Shown here: positions 51,691-61,052 of the stretch, one piece after another
Layout: each line of letters begins with the position of its first letter
Numbering within the stretch: position 1 is the first letter of the stretch
NCBI RefSeq assembly: GCF_024609765.1
Contig: NZ_JANFDG010000004.1
Coordinates: forward strand, 207,726 to 271,725
Direction: 5' to 3'
Length of the DNA stretch: 64,000 bases
Source of the DNA: Shinella pollutisoli
Lineage (GTDB): Bacteria; Pseudomonadota; Alphaproteobacteria; Rhizobiales; Rhizobiaceae
Made by a program: the position numbers and the translations under genes
Notes under the pieces: model-generated
The model's input: only the letters and a program-made list of their open reading frames with translations
The model's database searches: none
Told to the model about the DNA's origin: nothing

Positions 51691-53100
51691 TTGCTCGAAC
51701 AGCTCGATGCGGTGATGCTGGCGCGCATCCAGTTCGCCTTCACCATCTCCTTCCACTTCATCTTCCCGGCCTTCTCGATCGGGCTCGCGAGCTACCTGAT
51801 GGTGCTGGAGGGCCTGTGGCTGAAGACCGGCGAGGAGGTCTATCACCGGCTCTTCCGCTACTGGCTGAAGATCTTCGCCGTCACCTTCGGCATGGGCGTG
51901 GTCTCGGGCATCGTCATGTCCTACCAGATCGGCACCAACTGGTCGGTCTTCTCGCAGAAGGCCGGGCCGGTCATCGGCCCGCTGATGGCCTACGAGGTGC
52001 TGACCGCCTTCTTCCTGGAGGCGGGCTTCCTCGGCGTCATGCTGTTCGGCATGAACAAGGTCGGCAAGGGCCTGCACTTCTTCGCGACCGTCATGGTGGC
52101 GCTCGGCACGCTGATCTCGGCGACGTGGATCATCTCCGTCAACAGCTGGATGCAGACGCCGGTGGGTTTCGCCGTCAACGACAAGGGCCAGTTCGTGCCG
52201 GCGGGCTCCTGGTGGCCGATCGTCTTCAACCCGTCCTTCCCCTACCGCCTCGTCCACACCGTGATCGCCGCGTATCTGACGACCGCCTTCGTCGTCGGCG
52301 CGGTGGGCGCCTGGCACCTGCTGAAGGACCGCGCCGACCCCGGTGCGCGAAAGATGTTCTCGATGGCGATGTGGATGGCGGCCCTCGTCGCGCCGGTCCA
52401 GATCGCCGCCGGCGATGCGCACGGGCTCAACACGCTGGAGCACCAGCCGGTCAAGGTGCTCGCCATGGAGGGCGACTACGCGCCGAGCCCGGACGGCGCG
52501 CCGCTCATCCTGTTCGGCCTGCCGGACGACGCGGCGGCGGAGGTGCGCTACGAGGTCTCGATCCCCAAGCTCGGCTCGCTGATCCTCAAGCACGACCCGG
52601 ACGCGCCGCTTCCCGGCCTCACCGATTACCCGCGCGAGGACTGGCCGCCGGTCGCCGTCGTCTTCTGGTCCTTCCGCATCATGGTGGCGATCGGCTTCGC
52701 CATGCTCGGCCTCGGGCTCTGGAGCCTTCTCGCCCGCTACCGCCGGCGCCTCTACGACTGGCCGCTGCTGCACCGCGCGGCGATCGCGATGGGCCCGTCC
52801 GGCTTCGTCGCGGTGATCGCCGGCTGGGTGACGACGGAGGTGGGCCGCCAGCCCTGGACGGTCTACGGCCTCCTGCGCACCGCCGAATCCCATTCGCCGA
52901 TCGCCGCCCCCGCCATCGCCGCCTCGCTCACCGCCTTCGTCATCGTCTATTTCGCCGTCTTCGGGGCGGGCACCTGGTATATCCTGAAACTGATGGGCAG
53001 GCCGCCCGAGCCCGGCGAGAGCCTGCCGCCGCAGGTGCCGCAGCGGGCGGCCGGCATCACGCCCGCCGCCGGCGTGGGCGCGCCGGCCGGAAAGGAGTGA
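51691..53100 (+). CDS. cydA: Cytochrome bd-type quinol oxidase subunit I (cyanide-insensitive type)
   Basis: About 469 residues. The quinol oxidase subunit I core has ARIQFAFTISFHFIFPAFSIG (heme His), YQIGTNWSVFSQKAG, GDAHGLNTLEHQPVKV in the quinol loop and EVGRQPWTVYGLL. The Q-loop is short, as in CioA. It reduces O2 to water at high affinity without proton pumping. TTG 51691 has GGAGG 7 bp upstream; an ATG at 51646 in frame lacks that and gives an atypical extension, and ATG 51715 is also possible. Followed 4 bp later by cydB. Confidence 0.93.
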   Translation: MLEQLDAVMLARIQFAFTISFHFIFPAFSIGLASYLMVLEGLWLKTGEEVYHRLFRYWLKIFAVTFGMGVVSGIVMSYQIGTNWSVFSQKAGPVIGPLMAYEVLTAFFLEAGFLGVMLFGMNKVGKGLHFFATVMVALGTLISATWIISVNSWMQTPVGFAVNDKGQFVPAGSWWPIVFNPSFPYRLVHTVIAAYLTTAFVVGAVGAWHLLKDRADPGARKMFSMAMWMAALVAPVQIAAGDAHGLNTLEHQPVKVLAMEGDYAPSPDGAPLILFGLPDDAAAEVRYEVSIPKLGSLILKHDPDAPLPGLTDYPREDWPPVAVVFWSFRIMVAIGFAMLGLGLWSLLARYRRRLYDWPLLHRAAIAMGPSGFVAVIAGWVTTEVGRQPWTVYGLLRTAESHSPIAAPAIAASLTAFVIVYFAVFGAGTWYILKLMGRPPEPGESLPPQVPQRAAGITPAAGVGAPAGKE

Positions 53101-53104
53101 CGCG

Positions 53105-54109
53105 ATGGAAAGCCTCGACCTCACCGTCGTCTGGGCGGCGATCATCGGCTTCTCGGTGATGGCCTATGTGGTGATGGACGGCTTCGACCTCGGCATCGGC
53201 ATCCTCTTCCCGACCTTCAAGGTGGGCGAGGAGCGCGACCAGGCGATGAACGCCATCGCGCCCGTCTGGGACGGCAACGAGACCTGGCTGGTGATGGGCG
53301 GCGGCGGGCTGCTCGCCGCCTTCCCGCTCGCCTATGCGATCCTCCTGCCCGCCACCTATCCGCTGATGATCGCCATGCTGCTCGGCCTCGTCTTCCGCGG
53401 CGTCGCCTTCGAGTTCCGCTGGCGCGACCCGCGCCACCGCGCGGTGTGGGACGTCTCCTTCGCGGCGGGCTCGGTGGTGGCGGCGCTCGCCCAGGGCATC
53501 ACGCTCGGGGCGATCCTGCAGGGTGTCCGCGTCGAGAACGACGCCTATGCCGGCGGCTGGCTCGACTGGCTGAGCCCGTTCAGCCTGCTGACGGGCGTCG
53601 CCGTCGCCATCGGCTATGCGCTGCTCGGCGCCTGCTGGCTGGTCTGGAAGACGGAGGGTGCGGGCCAGCGCCACGCCCGGCGCCTGGCGCTGCCGCTCGG
53701 CATCGCGACGCTCGCAGCGCTCGCCGCCGTCAGCGCCGCCACGCCCTTCCTCGACTACGACTACTGGCGGCGCTGGTTCGAGATGCCGGGCGTGATCCTG
53801 ACCGCGCAGGTGCCGCTGCTCGTCGTGCTCGCGGCGGCCACCTTCTTCTGGAGCCTGAGACGCGGCCGCGAACGGCTGCCCTTCCTGATGGCGCTCGGCC
53901 TGTTCCTGCTCGGCTTCGTCGGCCTCGGCATCAGCATGTACCCCTATGTCGTGCCGCAGGCCGTCACCATCTGGGACGCGGCCGCCCCCTACGAGAGCCA
54001 GATCTTCATGCTCGTCGGCGCGCTCGTCATCATCCCCCTGATCCTCGCCTATACCGCCTGGTCCTACTGGGTCTTCCGCGGCAAGGTCGGCACCCACGGC
54101 TACCACTGA
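53105..54109 (+). CDS. cydB: Cytochrome bd-type quinol oxidase subunit II
   Basis: 334 residues, about eight membrane helices. Family markers are VVMDGFDLGIGILFP, IAPVWDGNETWLVMGGGGLLAAFPLAYA, RGVAFEFRWRD and SMYPYVVPQAVTIWDAAAPYESQ. It forms the heterodimer with CydA. Its stop codon overlaps the start of the small third subunit gene (TGATG). Confidence 0.95.
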   Translation: MESLDLTVVWAAIIGFSVMAYVVMDGFDLGIGILFPTFKVGEERDQAMNAIAPVWDGNETWLVMGGGGLLAAFPLAYAILLPATYPLMIAMLLGLVFRGVAFEFRWRDPRHRAVWDVSFAAGSVVAALAQGITLGAILQGVRVENDAYAGGWLDWLSPFSLLTGVAVAIGYALLGACWLVWKTEGAGQRHARRLALPLGIATLAALAAVSAATPFLDYDYWRRWFEMPGVILTAQVPLLVVLAAATFFWSLRRGRERLPFLMALGLFLLGFVGLGISMYPYVVPQAVTIWDAAAPYESQIFMLVGALVIIPLILAYTAWSYWVFRGKVGTHGYH

Positions 54110-54219
54110 TGCAGGCTCCCCTCTGGCAACGCCTGCTCTGGCTCGCCGCCATCTGGGCGGCGAGCGTCGCGACGCTCGGCGTCGTCGCGGCCGTCCTGCG
54201 GTTCTGGCTGGTGGGGTGA
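54109..54219 (+). CDS. DUF2474 small subunit of the bd oxidase
   Basis: 36 residues, one membrane helix: QRLLWLAAIWAASVATLGVV followed by a short LRFWLVG tail. DUF2474 proteins of this size follow cioAB/cydAB in many proteobacteria and play the part of CydX. The ATG overlaps the cydB stop, so translation is coupled. Too short for ordinary ORF calling; the position and composition make it convincing. Confidence 0.88.
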   Translation: MQAPLWQRLLWLAAIWAASVATLGVVAAVLRFWLVG

Positions 54220-54223
54220 AGGC

Positions 54224-54283
54224 ACGATGTATCGTTGCGTGATACATCGTGCTTGACTCTCTCGTCGTATCGTATCATGATAC
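54224..54283. promoter_or_regulatory. Promoter/operator of the higBA module
   Basis: A perfect 10-bp inverted repeat, ACGATGTATC / GATACATCGT with 7-bp spacer, spans 54224-54250. The 12-bp palindrome GTATCATGATAC spans 54272-54283. A TTGACT (-35) at 54253-54258 lies between them, with a weak -10 (around 54276-54282) inside the second palindrome. The shared GTATC/GATAC half-sites indicate two binding sites for the HigA-HigB complex bracketing the promoter. Confidence 0.7.
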
Positions 54284-54304
54284 AAGCTTGATCGAGGCCG
54301 ACCC

Positions 54305-54586
54305 GTGATCCGTTCCTATCGAGATGCCTGGACTGAGGCCGTGGCGCACGGCAAGGCGCCGAAGGGCTTTCCGGCCGAGCTCCTGAGGCCGGCGGTACGC
54401 AAGCTGGCGATGATCGACAGCGCCGCTGTGCTGGACGATCTGCGCAGCCCACCGGGAAATCGGCTGGAGGCGCTGAAGGGCGACCGGCAGGGGCGGTATT
54501 CGATCCGCATCAACGACCAGTGGCGCATCTGCTTCGTCTGGGAAGACGGTGGCGTCGAGGAAGTCGAGATCGTCGACTATCACTGA
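54305..54586 (+). CDS. higB: HigB-type mRNA interferase toxin
   Basis: 93 residues, RelE/ParE superfamily. The [48 protein letters not shown] core with the conserved [14 protein letters not shown] strand pair is typical of HigB/Kid-like killers. GTG 54305 is the start. Toxin precedes antitoxin, the order normal for higBA and the reverse of most modules. It would cleave ribosome-bound mRNA when free. Confidence 0.92.
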   Translation: MIRSYRDAWTEAVAHGKAPKGFPAELLRPAVRKLAMIDSAAVLDDLRSPPGNRLEALKGDRQGRYSIRINDQWRICFVWEDGGVEEVEIVDYH

Positions 54587-54597
54587 AGGGAACCTCC

Positions 54598-54897
54598 ATG
54601 TCCGGTATTCTTCCGCCCGTCCATCCCGGCGAGATCCTGCGCGAGGAGTATCTCGCGCCGCTCGGCATGAGCGCCGGCGCGCTGGCGCGCCGGCTGCATG
54701 TGCCGCGCACCCGCATCGAGCGGCTGGCGGCGGAGCAGACGGCCGTCACCACCGACACGGCGCTGCGGCTCGCCCGGTTCTTCGGCACGACGCCGCAGTT
54801 CTGGATGAGCCTCCAGGCGAGCCACGACCTCAAGACGGGCGCGGCCGCGCTGGAGAAGGAGCTCGCCTCGATCGAGCCGCTCGCCGACGCCGCCTGA
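54598..54897 (+). CDS. higA: HigA-type antitoxin
   Basis: 99 residues. N-terminal VHPGEILREEYLAPLGMSAGALARRLHVPRTRIERLAAEQTAVTTDTALRLARFFGTTPQFWMSLQASHDL is the classical HigA/VapI helix-turn-helix, with the signature HPGEIL start and FWMxLQ end. It begins 11 bp after higB. It neutralises HigB and represses the module through the palindromes upstream. Confidence 0.93.
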   Translation: MSGILPPVHPGEILREEYLAPLGMSAGALARRLHVPRTRIERLAAEQTAVTTDTALRLARFFGTTPQFWMSLQASHDLKTGAAALEKELASIEPLADAA

Positions 54898-55002
54898 CAT
54901 CGTCCGTGCGCTTTACGCCGGCGCGGGCGGGGTGGTAGGTGTCTTCTGTCGAAGCGCGCCTCCCCCGCGGGCCGGCACTGCACCAACGACAAAGGCAAGG
55001 AC

Positions 55003-55839
<837 letters not shown>

Positions 55840-55863
55840 GAGGCATCACCTTGCCTCTTACCT

Positions 55864-55996
55864 CCTTCTCCCCAGCGGGGAGAAGGTCGCGGCAGCGGGA
55901 TGAGGGGGATGCCGAAGGCGCAGAACCGGGGAATTCCATCGGCTCCGCCCCCTCATCCGGCCCTTCGGGCCACCTTCTCCCCGCGGGGGAGAAGGG
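55864..55996. repeat. RIME-like mosaic palindromic repeat, copy 8
   Basis: Two-module element filling the 55840-56028 gap between the convergent allE and gabD genes; left module CTTCTCCCCAGCGGGGAGAAG. It might serve as a bidirectional stop structure here. Confidence 0.8.
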
Positions 55997-56028
55997 GAAA
56001 GCGGCCGAGCAGAGGGATATCGCCCCCC

Positions 56029-57489
56029 TCAAATCCCCCCCATGCAGAGATATTTCATCTCCAGGTATTCCTCCAGCCCGTGGCGCGAGCCCTCGCGGCC
56101 GATGCCGGACTGCTTGACGCCGCCGAAGGGCGCGGCCTCCGACGACATCCGGCCGGTGTTGATGCCGACCATGCCGTATTCGAGCGCCTCCGCGACGCGC
56201 CAGACGCGGCTGAGGTTGGAGGCGTAGAAATAGGCGGCAAGGCCGTAGATCGTGTCGTTCGCCTCGCGCACCACCTCGGCCGGGTCCTCGAAGCGCAGGA
56301 TCGGCGCGAGCGGGCCGAAGGTCTCCTCGCGCGCCACCCGCATGGCGCCGGAAATGCCGGTGAGCACGGTCGGCTCGTAGAAGGTGCCCGTCCCGCTGAT
56401 GCGCCGGCCGCCGGTCAGAACCGTGCCGCCCTTCGCGACCGCGTCGGCGACATGCGCCTCGATCTTCTCCAGCGCCCGGACGTCGATCAGCGGACCGATG
56501 GCGACGCCCGGCGTGAAGCCGTCGCCGACGGGAAGCGTCTTCACCCGCGCGGCGAACTTCTCCGTGAACTCGGCATGCACGCCCGCCTGCACGTAGAGCC
56601 GGTTGGCGGAGACGCAGGTCTGGCCGGCGTTGCGGAACTTCGCCTGGATCGCCCCGTCGACGGCGGCGTCCACGTCGGCGTCGTCGAAGACGATGAAGGG
56701 CGCGTTGCCGCCGAGCTCGAGGCTCACCTTCTTGATCTGGTCGGCGCATTGCCGCATCAGCAGCCGCCCCACCTCCGTCGAGCCGGTGAAGGAGATTTTC
56801 CGCACGTGCGGATTGGAGCAGAGCTCGCGGCCGACCGCATCGCCCTCCGCCGCGTAGACGATGTTGACGACACCTTCGGGAAAGCCGGCTTCTGCCGCGA
56901 GCGCCACCATGGCGCCGGCGACCAGCGGCGTCTGCTCGGCGGGCTTCAGCACCACCGCGCAGCCGGCGGCGAGCGCCGGCGAGATCTTTCGCGCCACCAT
57001 CGAGGCGGGGAAGTTCCAGGGCGTGATCGTGCCGACGACGCCGACCGGCTGCTTGATCACCAGCATGCGCCGGTCGGTGGAAGGCGGCGCGATCGTCTCG
57101 CCGTAGACCCGGTTCGCCTCCTCCGCATACCATTGCACATAGGCGGCGGCATGGGCGACCTCGGACGCGGCTTCCGCCAGCGGCTTGCCCATCTCCGCCG
57201 TCAGGATCGCGGCAAGGTCGTCGGCATGCGCAAGGATCAGCCGGTGCCAGCGCCAGAGGAGGTCGCTGCGCGCGCGGGCGGTCAGCCCCGCCCAGCCGGC
57301 CTGCGCGGCCTGCGCCCGCTCGATCGCCACGGCGGCCTCGGCGGCGCCCATGTCGGGAAGCGCCGCCAGCACCTCGCCCGTGGCGGGATTGACGACCGGA
57401 AAGGTGCCCCCGCCGCCCGCCCCCGCCGCGATGGTCTCGAAAAGCTTCGGGGCCTTCAGCCGCCGGGTGAGCGTGGGCGATAGGGTCAC
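56029..57489 (-). CDS. gabD: NAD(P)-dependent succinate-semialdehyde dehydrogenase
   Basis: 486-residue aldehyde dehydrogenase. TPWNFPASMVARKISPALAAGCAVVLKPAEQTP is followed by ISFTGSTEVGRLLMRQCADQIKKVSLELGGNAPFIVFDDADVDAAVDGA (general-base Glu, about 260) and RNAGQTCVSANRLYVQ (nucleophile Cys, about 290). FGGVKQSGIGREGSRHGLEEYLEMKYLC is the typical GabD C-terminus. It oxidises succinate semialdehyde, the end of GABA and putrescine breakdown. It fits the amine theme of the region but has no partner transaminase beside it. Confidence 0.92.
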   Translation of the reverse strand: MTLSPTLTRRLKAPKLFETIAAGAGGGGTFPVVNPATGEVLAALPDMGAAEAAVAIERAQAAQAGWAGLTARARSDLLWRWHRLILAHADDLAAILTAEMGKPLAEAASEVAHAAAYVQWYAEEANRVYGETIAPPSTDRRMLVIKQPVGVVGTITPWNFPASMVARKISPALAAGCAVVLKPAEQTPLVAGAMVALAAEAGFPEGVVNIVYAAEGDAVGRELCSNPHVRKISFTGSTEVGRLLMRQCADQIKKVSLELGGNAPFIVFDDADVDAAVDGAIQAKFRNAGQTCVSANRLYVQAGVHAEFTEKFAARVKTLPVGDGFTPGVAIGPLIDVRALEKIEAHVADAVAKGGTVLTGGRRISGTGTFYEPTVLTGISGAMRVAREETFGPLAPILRFEDPAEVVREANDTIYGLAAYFYASNLSRVWRVAEALEYGMVGINTGRMSSEAAPFGGVKQSGIGREGSRHGLEEYLEMKYLCMGGI

Positions 57490-57580
57490 GTCGGTATCCT
57501 CCTGCTGCGCCGGGTATATCGCGTCTCCCGCGCAAGGACCAGCGGCCTGCGCGGGTCCCGTCCCGGCACCTCCGCGGGGT

Positions 57581-58408
57581 TCAGGAGGCGGGTTCGGCGA
57601 CCGTCACCCGCATGACGTCGCCGAGCACCAGCAGCTCCTCGACGCCCGGCTTGCCGGCCGTGAAGGTGACGGCGCGCGCGGGCGTCTCGCCCCTGCAGAA
57701 ATTGCTGTTGCGCCGGACGATGCCGCCGTCGGAGAAGGTGCCGATCCGGCTGATGGGAAGCCGCGTCAGCACGTATTCCCAGTCCGGCGGCGGCTTGCCG
57801 CAGTCGCCGCGCTCGCCGTGGATGACGAGGCTTTCGCCGACCATCAGCGAGACGTGGGGACGCCAGACGATGAGCGGCGGCTTCTGCACGGCGTAGAACC
57901 AGTGCCATGGCGCCGCCCGGTAGAGCTCGGCGGCCACGACGCCGCAGCAGAACAGGGCGAGGCCGGCAAGGACGCTTCTGCCGTCGAATCTCCGCAGGAC
58001 GGGCGTGGGAACGGCGGCCGCCGGAAGCACCGCCGGCACGAAGACGGCGTCGGCCGGGTCGCCGTCCTGGTCGTCGCCGCTGCCGCCCTCCTCCATCTCG
58101 CGGGCGCGGGCGTAGAGCGCGTTCCACCGCGCCAGCAGCTCGGGGTCGCGGGCGACGTCCAGAAGCTCGGTGAGGATCATGAAGTTCCTCCGGCGCGGGA
58201 TGTGCCGGCCCGACCGCCAGTTGCGCAGGTTGCGCACCGCCGTCTCGAAATGCGCCTCGCCGCGCCTGCCGAGCCGGCTGCAGTAGTCACTGCCGAGCCG
58301 CGCATTGTCGTAGTCGCCCGAGCGGTTGCAGAGTGCGTCGAACAGGAGATGCCACCTGTCGAGCTCCGGCCGATTTTCCCGGCTGCCGTCCCCCATCTTG
58401 CGCCCCAT
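57581..58408 (-). CDS. Unknown single-pass membrane protein with cytoplasmic DNA-binding-like domain
   Basis: 275 residues, no family I can name with certainty. The N-terminal part (about 15-105) is cytoplasmic, helical and basic, with FETAVRNLRNWRSGRHIPRRRNFMILTELLDV, which resembles the recognition part of Xre-like helix-turn-helix regions. An acidic linker (EEGGSGDDQDGDPADAV) leads to one membrane helix (about 147-166, SVLAGLALFCCGVVAAELY) and an extracytoplasmic domain (about 170-275) with two Cys (GDCGK, NFCRGE). That topology is like ToxR/CadC-type membrane regulators. It is divergent from the secreted protein gene at 58555 with a 146-bp AT-rich gap. Confidence 0.6.
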   Translation of the reverse strand: MGRKMGDGSRENRPELDRWHLLFDALCNRSGDYDNARLGSDYCSRLGRRGEAHFETAVRNLRNWRSGRHIPRRRNFMILTELLDVARDPELLARWNALYARAREMEEGGSGDDQDGDPADAVFVPAVLPAAAVPTPVLRRFDGRSVLAGLALFCCGVVAAELYRAAPWHWFYAVQKPPLIVWRPHVSLMVGESLVIHGERGDCGKPPPDWEYVLTRLPISRIGTFSDGGIVRRNSNFCRGETPARAVTFTAGKPGVEELLVLGDVMRVTVAEPAS

Positions 58409-58554
58409 CGTAAATTCAAACTAACACATTGGTAATAATGCATAATCCTGCAGAGTTTCCGCTTTTTCGTCAATAGGTCCCTTTTTCGATTGTCCCGGCA
58501 ACCGCATCGGTGCCGAATGAGGCGCCTCGTTTCAATTCCACGAAAGGTAGAAAT
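58409..58554. promoter_or_regulatory. AT-rich divergent promoter region
   Basis: 146 bp between the two divergent envelope genes, clearly richer in A/T than its surroundings (TAAATTCAAACTAACACATTGGTAATAATGCATAAT near 58411-58446 in sense). AAAGG at 58543-58547 is the ribosome site for the right-hand gene. I see candidate -10-like hexamers but no confident promoter pair. Confidence 0.4.
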
Positions 58555-58941
58555 ATGCGCACTCTGATCACGCTGGTCGTCGCGACCGTCGCCGGGCTCT
58601 CCACGGCATCCATGGCCTATGCCGCCTGCACCGGAAGCAATGGCCGGGGCTGGGGCAGCGGCAAGGGGAACGGGGCCTTCCAGATGACCGCCGCCGACAA
58701 GGTCTGCAGGATCAGCTTCCCGGGCTTCATCAACGACGCCGCCAAGACCCGCATCCCCGCCACGGACGTCACCGTCACGAAGCGGCCGAAGAACGGCAAG
58801 GTCGCCGTGGTGGCGGGCAAGGGCATCCTCTACACGCCCAACCCGGGCTACAAGGGCAAGGACGCGTTCTGCACCCGCAACAAATCGTCGAAGGTGAAGG
58901 GCCAGACGCTCTCCGGCTGCGTCACGATCACGGTGCGATAG
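58555..58941 (+). CDS. Small secreted Ig-like domain protein
   Basis: 128 residues. Signal peptide about 1-23 (TLITLVVATVAGLSTASMAYA). The mature protein is lysine-rich and beta-rich with four Cys (ACTGSNG, KVCRISF, AFCTRNK, SGCVTITVR), likely two disulfides. The phrase TKRPKNGKVAVVAGKGILYTPNPGYKGKDAFC matches the cadherin/Ig-like repeats ('NGTVTVNADGTVTYTPNPGYxGxDSF'). A single such domain with no anchor suggests a free periplasmic or secreted protein. Divergent from the membrane regulator-like gene, which may sense or control it. Confidence 0.7.
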   Translation: MRTLITLVVATVAGLSTASMAYAACTGSNGRGWGSGKGNGAFQMTAADKVCRISFPGFINDAAKTRIPATDVTVTKRPKNGKVAVVAGKGILYTPNPGYKGKDAFCTRNKSSKVKGQTLSGCVTITVR

Positions 58942-58962
58942 GGCGCCTCGCCGCCGGGCGGC

Positions 58963-60084
58963 TCAGCGGTAGCGCCGCAGGTAGCGGCCGCCGAGGCTGG
59001 TGAGGATCTCGTAGGAGATCGTGCCGGCGGCGGCGGCGAGGTCGTCGAGCGTCTGGTTGGGGCCGATCACCTCGACGAGGCTGCCGAGCGTCAGACGCCC
59101 CTCCGGCAGGGCGGTGACGTCGACGGTGATGCTGTCCATCGACACGCGCCCGGCGATCGGCAGCCGCACGCCGTCGCAATAGACGGCGCCGCGGCCCGAG
59201 AGGCTGCGGAGCAGCCCGTCGGCATAGCCGGCGGCGATGGTGGCGAGCCGCGTCTCGGCCCCGGTCACATGCGTGCCGCTGTAGCCGACGCGCGCGCCGG
59301 CCGGCACGGTGCGCGTCTGCACCACTGCGACGTCGAGCCGGACGACCGGCTCCATCGGGTTGGCGACGCCCCCCGTCGGCGCGCCGCCGTAGAGCGCGAT
59401 GCCCGGCCGGGCGAGCACGCCATGGTAGTCGCGGCCGAGGAAGATGCCGCCCGAATTGGCGAAGCACAGCTCGATTCCCGGGAACTCCTCGACGACGCGG
59501 CGCATCTCGGCGAGCTGGCCGGCGTTCTGCACGCTGTCCGGCTCGTCGGCGGCGGCGAGGTGGCTCATGACGAAGAGGACGTCGAGGTTCTCCGCCGCGG
59601 CGCGGGCGGCGGCGCGTTCCTCCGGCGGCAGGCCGAGCCGCGACATGCCGGTGTCGAACTGCAGGACGGCCGGCAGCCGCCTTCCGCGCGCCGAGGCCGT
59701 CTGCGACCAGCGCTTCACCTGCTCCAGCGAGTTGAGGACGGGGATGAGGCCGAGATCGGCCGCTTGCGCCTCGTTGCCCGGCAGCAGGCCGTTCAGCACG
59801 AAGAGCCGTGCATCGGCGGCGAGCGCCGGCTTCAGCCGCACCGCCTCCACGAAGAGCGCGACGAAGAAGTCGCGGCAGCCGCGCGCCTGCAGCGTCTCCG
59901 CCACCTTCGCCGCGCCGAGCCCGTAGGCGTCGGCCTTGACGACGGCGGCGGCGCGGGCGGGGGCGAGGCGCGCGGCGAGCGCGTCGTAGTTGCGCCCGAG
60001 CGCGCCGAGGTCGATGGTGAGGATGCCCGAGGCGCCCTCCCCTTCGCGGGTCTCGGACGGGATCGGGTGCGGCATGTCGTTCAT
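58963..60084 (-). CDS. alr: Alanine racemase
   Basis: 373-residue PLP enzyme interconverting L- and D-alanine. PLP lysine at residue 50 in AAVVKADAYGLGA. FDTGMSRLGLP, CFANSGGIF, RPGIALYG and the catalytic Tyr in GARVGYSGTHVTG follow. The C-terminal beta domain has LPIAGRVSMDSITVDVT and VEVIGPNQTLDDLAAAAGTISYEILTSLGGRYLRRY. ATG 60084 is chosen. With ddl at 11476 the replicon encodes both steps from L-Ala to D-Ala-D-Ala. Confidence 0.94.
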   Translation of the reverse strand: MNDMPHPIPSETREGEGASGILTIDLGALGRNYDALAARLAPARAAAVVKADAYGLGAAKVAETLQARGCRDFFVALFVEAVRLKPALAADARLFVLNGLLPGNEAQAADLGLIPVLNSLEQVKRWSQTASARGRRLPAVLQFDTGMSRLGLPPEERAAARAAAENLDVLFVMSHLAAADEPDSVQNAGQLAEMRRVVEEFPGIELCFANSGGIFLGRDYHGVLARPGIALYGGAPTGGVANPMEPVVRLDVAVVQTRTVPAGARVGYSGTHVTGAETRLATIAAGYADGLLRSLSGRGAVYCDGVRLPIAGRVSMDSITVDVTALPEGRLTLGSLVEVIGPNQTLDDLAAAAGTISYEILTSLGGRYLRRYR

Positions 60085-60171
60085 GATGCGGGGCTCCTGT
60101 CTTCGCAAGCCTATTGAAACGGCCGGCGATTTGCCCATCAATGCGCCAGCGGGAGCCAAGGAGCAAGAGAC

Positions 60172-61041
60172 ATGCGCAACGTCACCGTCGCCGCCACGCA
60201 GATGGCCTGCATCTGGGACGAGGAGGCCAATATCGCGCGGGCCGAGCGGCTCGTGCGCGAGGCGAGGGAGAAGGGCGCCGACCTGGTGCTGATCCAGGAG
60301 CTCTTCGCCGCCCCCTATTTCTGCCAGGACCAGGTGCACGACTTCTTCGCGCTGGCGCGTCCCTTCGAGGGCAATCCGCTGATCGCCCGGTTCGCGGCGC
60401 TTGCCGCCGAGCTCGGCGTGGTGCTGCCCATCAGCTATTTCGAGCGGGCGGGACAGGCGCATTTCAATTCCGTCGCCGTCATCGACGCCGACGGCACGGT
60501 GCTCGGCAACTACCGCAAGAGCCACCTGCCGGACGGGCCGGGCTATACGGAGAAATTCTACTTCTCGCCCGGCGATACCGGCTTCAGGGTGTGGGACACC
60601 CGCGCCGGCCGCATCGGCGTCGGCATCTGCTGGGACCAGTGGTTCCCGGAGGCCGCCCGCGCCATGGCGCTCAAGGGCGCGGAGATCCTGCTCTACCCGA
60701 CCGCCATCGGCACGGAGCCGCACGACCCGACGCTCGATTCGGCCGGCCACTGGCAGCGCGTCATGCAGGGCCATGCCGGGGCGAACCTGATGCCGCTCGT
60801 CGCCTCGAACCGGATCGGCACGGAGAAGGGGCGCAACGGCACCGAGATCACCTTCTACGGCGCCTCCTTCATCGCCGGCCCGACCGGCGCCATCGTGGCG
60901 GAGGCCGACCGGACGGGCGAGACGGTGCTGACCGCCACCTTCGACCTCGACGCGATCGACCACCAGCGCCGCTCCTGGGGAGTGTTCCGCGACCGCCGGC
61001 CGGAGCTCTACGGGGCGCTTGCGACCCTCGACGGCCGTTGA
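60172..61041 (+). CDS. aguB: N-carbamoylputrescine amidase
   Basis: 289-residue nitrilase-superfamily amidase forming putrescine, CO2 and NH3. The triad is visible: Glu43 (IQELFAAPYF), Lys116 (YRKSHLP), Cys153 (GICWDQWFPEAAR). 'CWDQWFPEAAR' and the C-terminal DLDAIDHQRRSWGVFRDRRPELYGAL are AguB-specific. No agmatine deiminase (aguA) is in the window. Divergent from alr. The stop codon lies within a parS-like palindrome shared with the convergent TRAP gene. Confidence 0.94.
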   Translation: MRNVTVAATQMACIWDEEANIARAERLVREAREKGADLVLIQELFAAPYFCQDQVHDFFALARPFEGNPLIARFAALAAELGVVLPISYFERAGQAHFNSVAVIDADGTVLGNYRKSHLPDGPGYTEKFYFSPGDTGFRVWDTRAGRIGVGICWDQWFPEAARAMALKGAEILLYPTAIGTEPHDPTLDSAGHWQRVMQGHAGANLMPLVASNRIGTEKGRNGTEITFYGASFIAGPTGAIVAEADRTGETVLTATFDLDAIDHQRRSWGVFRDRRPELYGALATLDGR

Positions 61042-61052
61042 CAGCGGTCAAC
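61037..61052. promoter_or_regulatory. parS-like palindrome, distal copy
   Basis: GTTGACAGCGGTCAAC differs from the three repA-proximal sites at one base and still fits GTT-N4-GC-N4-AAC. It spans both stop codons of the convergent genes (TGA at 61039-61041, TCA at 61048-61050), 54 kb from repA. Either a real outlying RepB site or a chance product of two facing stop codons. Confidence 0.45.

Noticed and set aside
49486..53145. A 1219-codon minus-strand frame opposite the diguanylate cyclase and cydA
   Set aside because: Antisense shadow of two well-defined genes, composed mainly of Arg, Gly, Asp and His without any motif.
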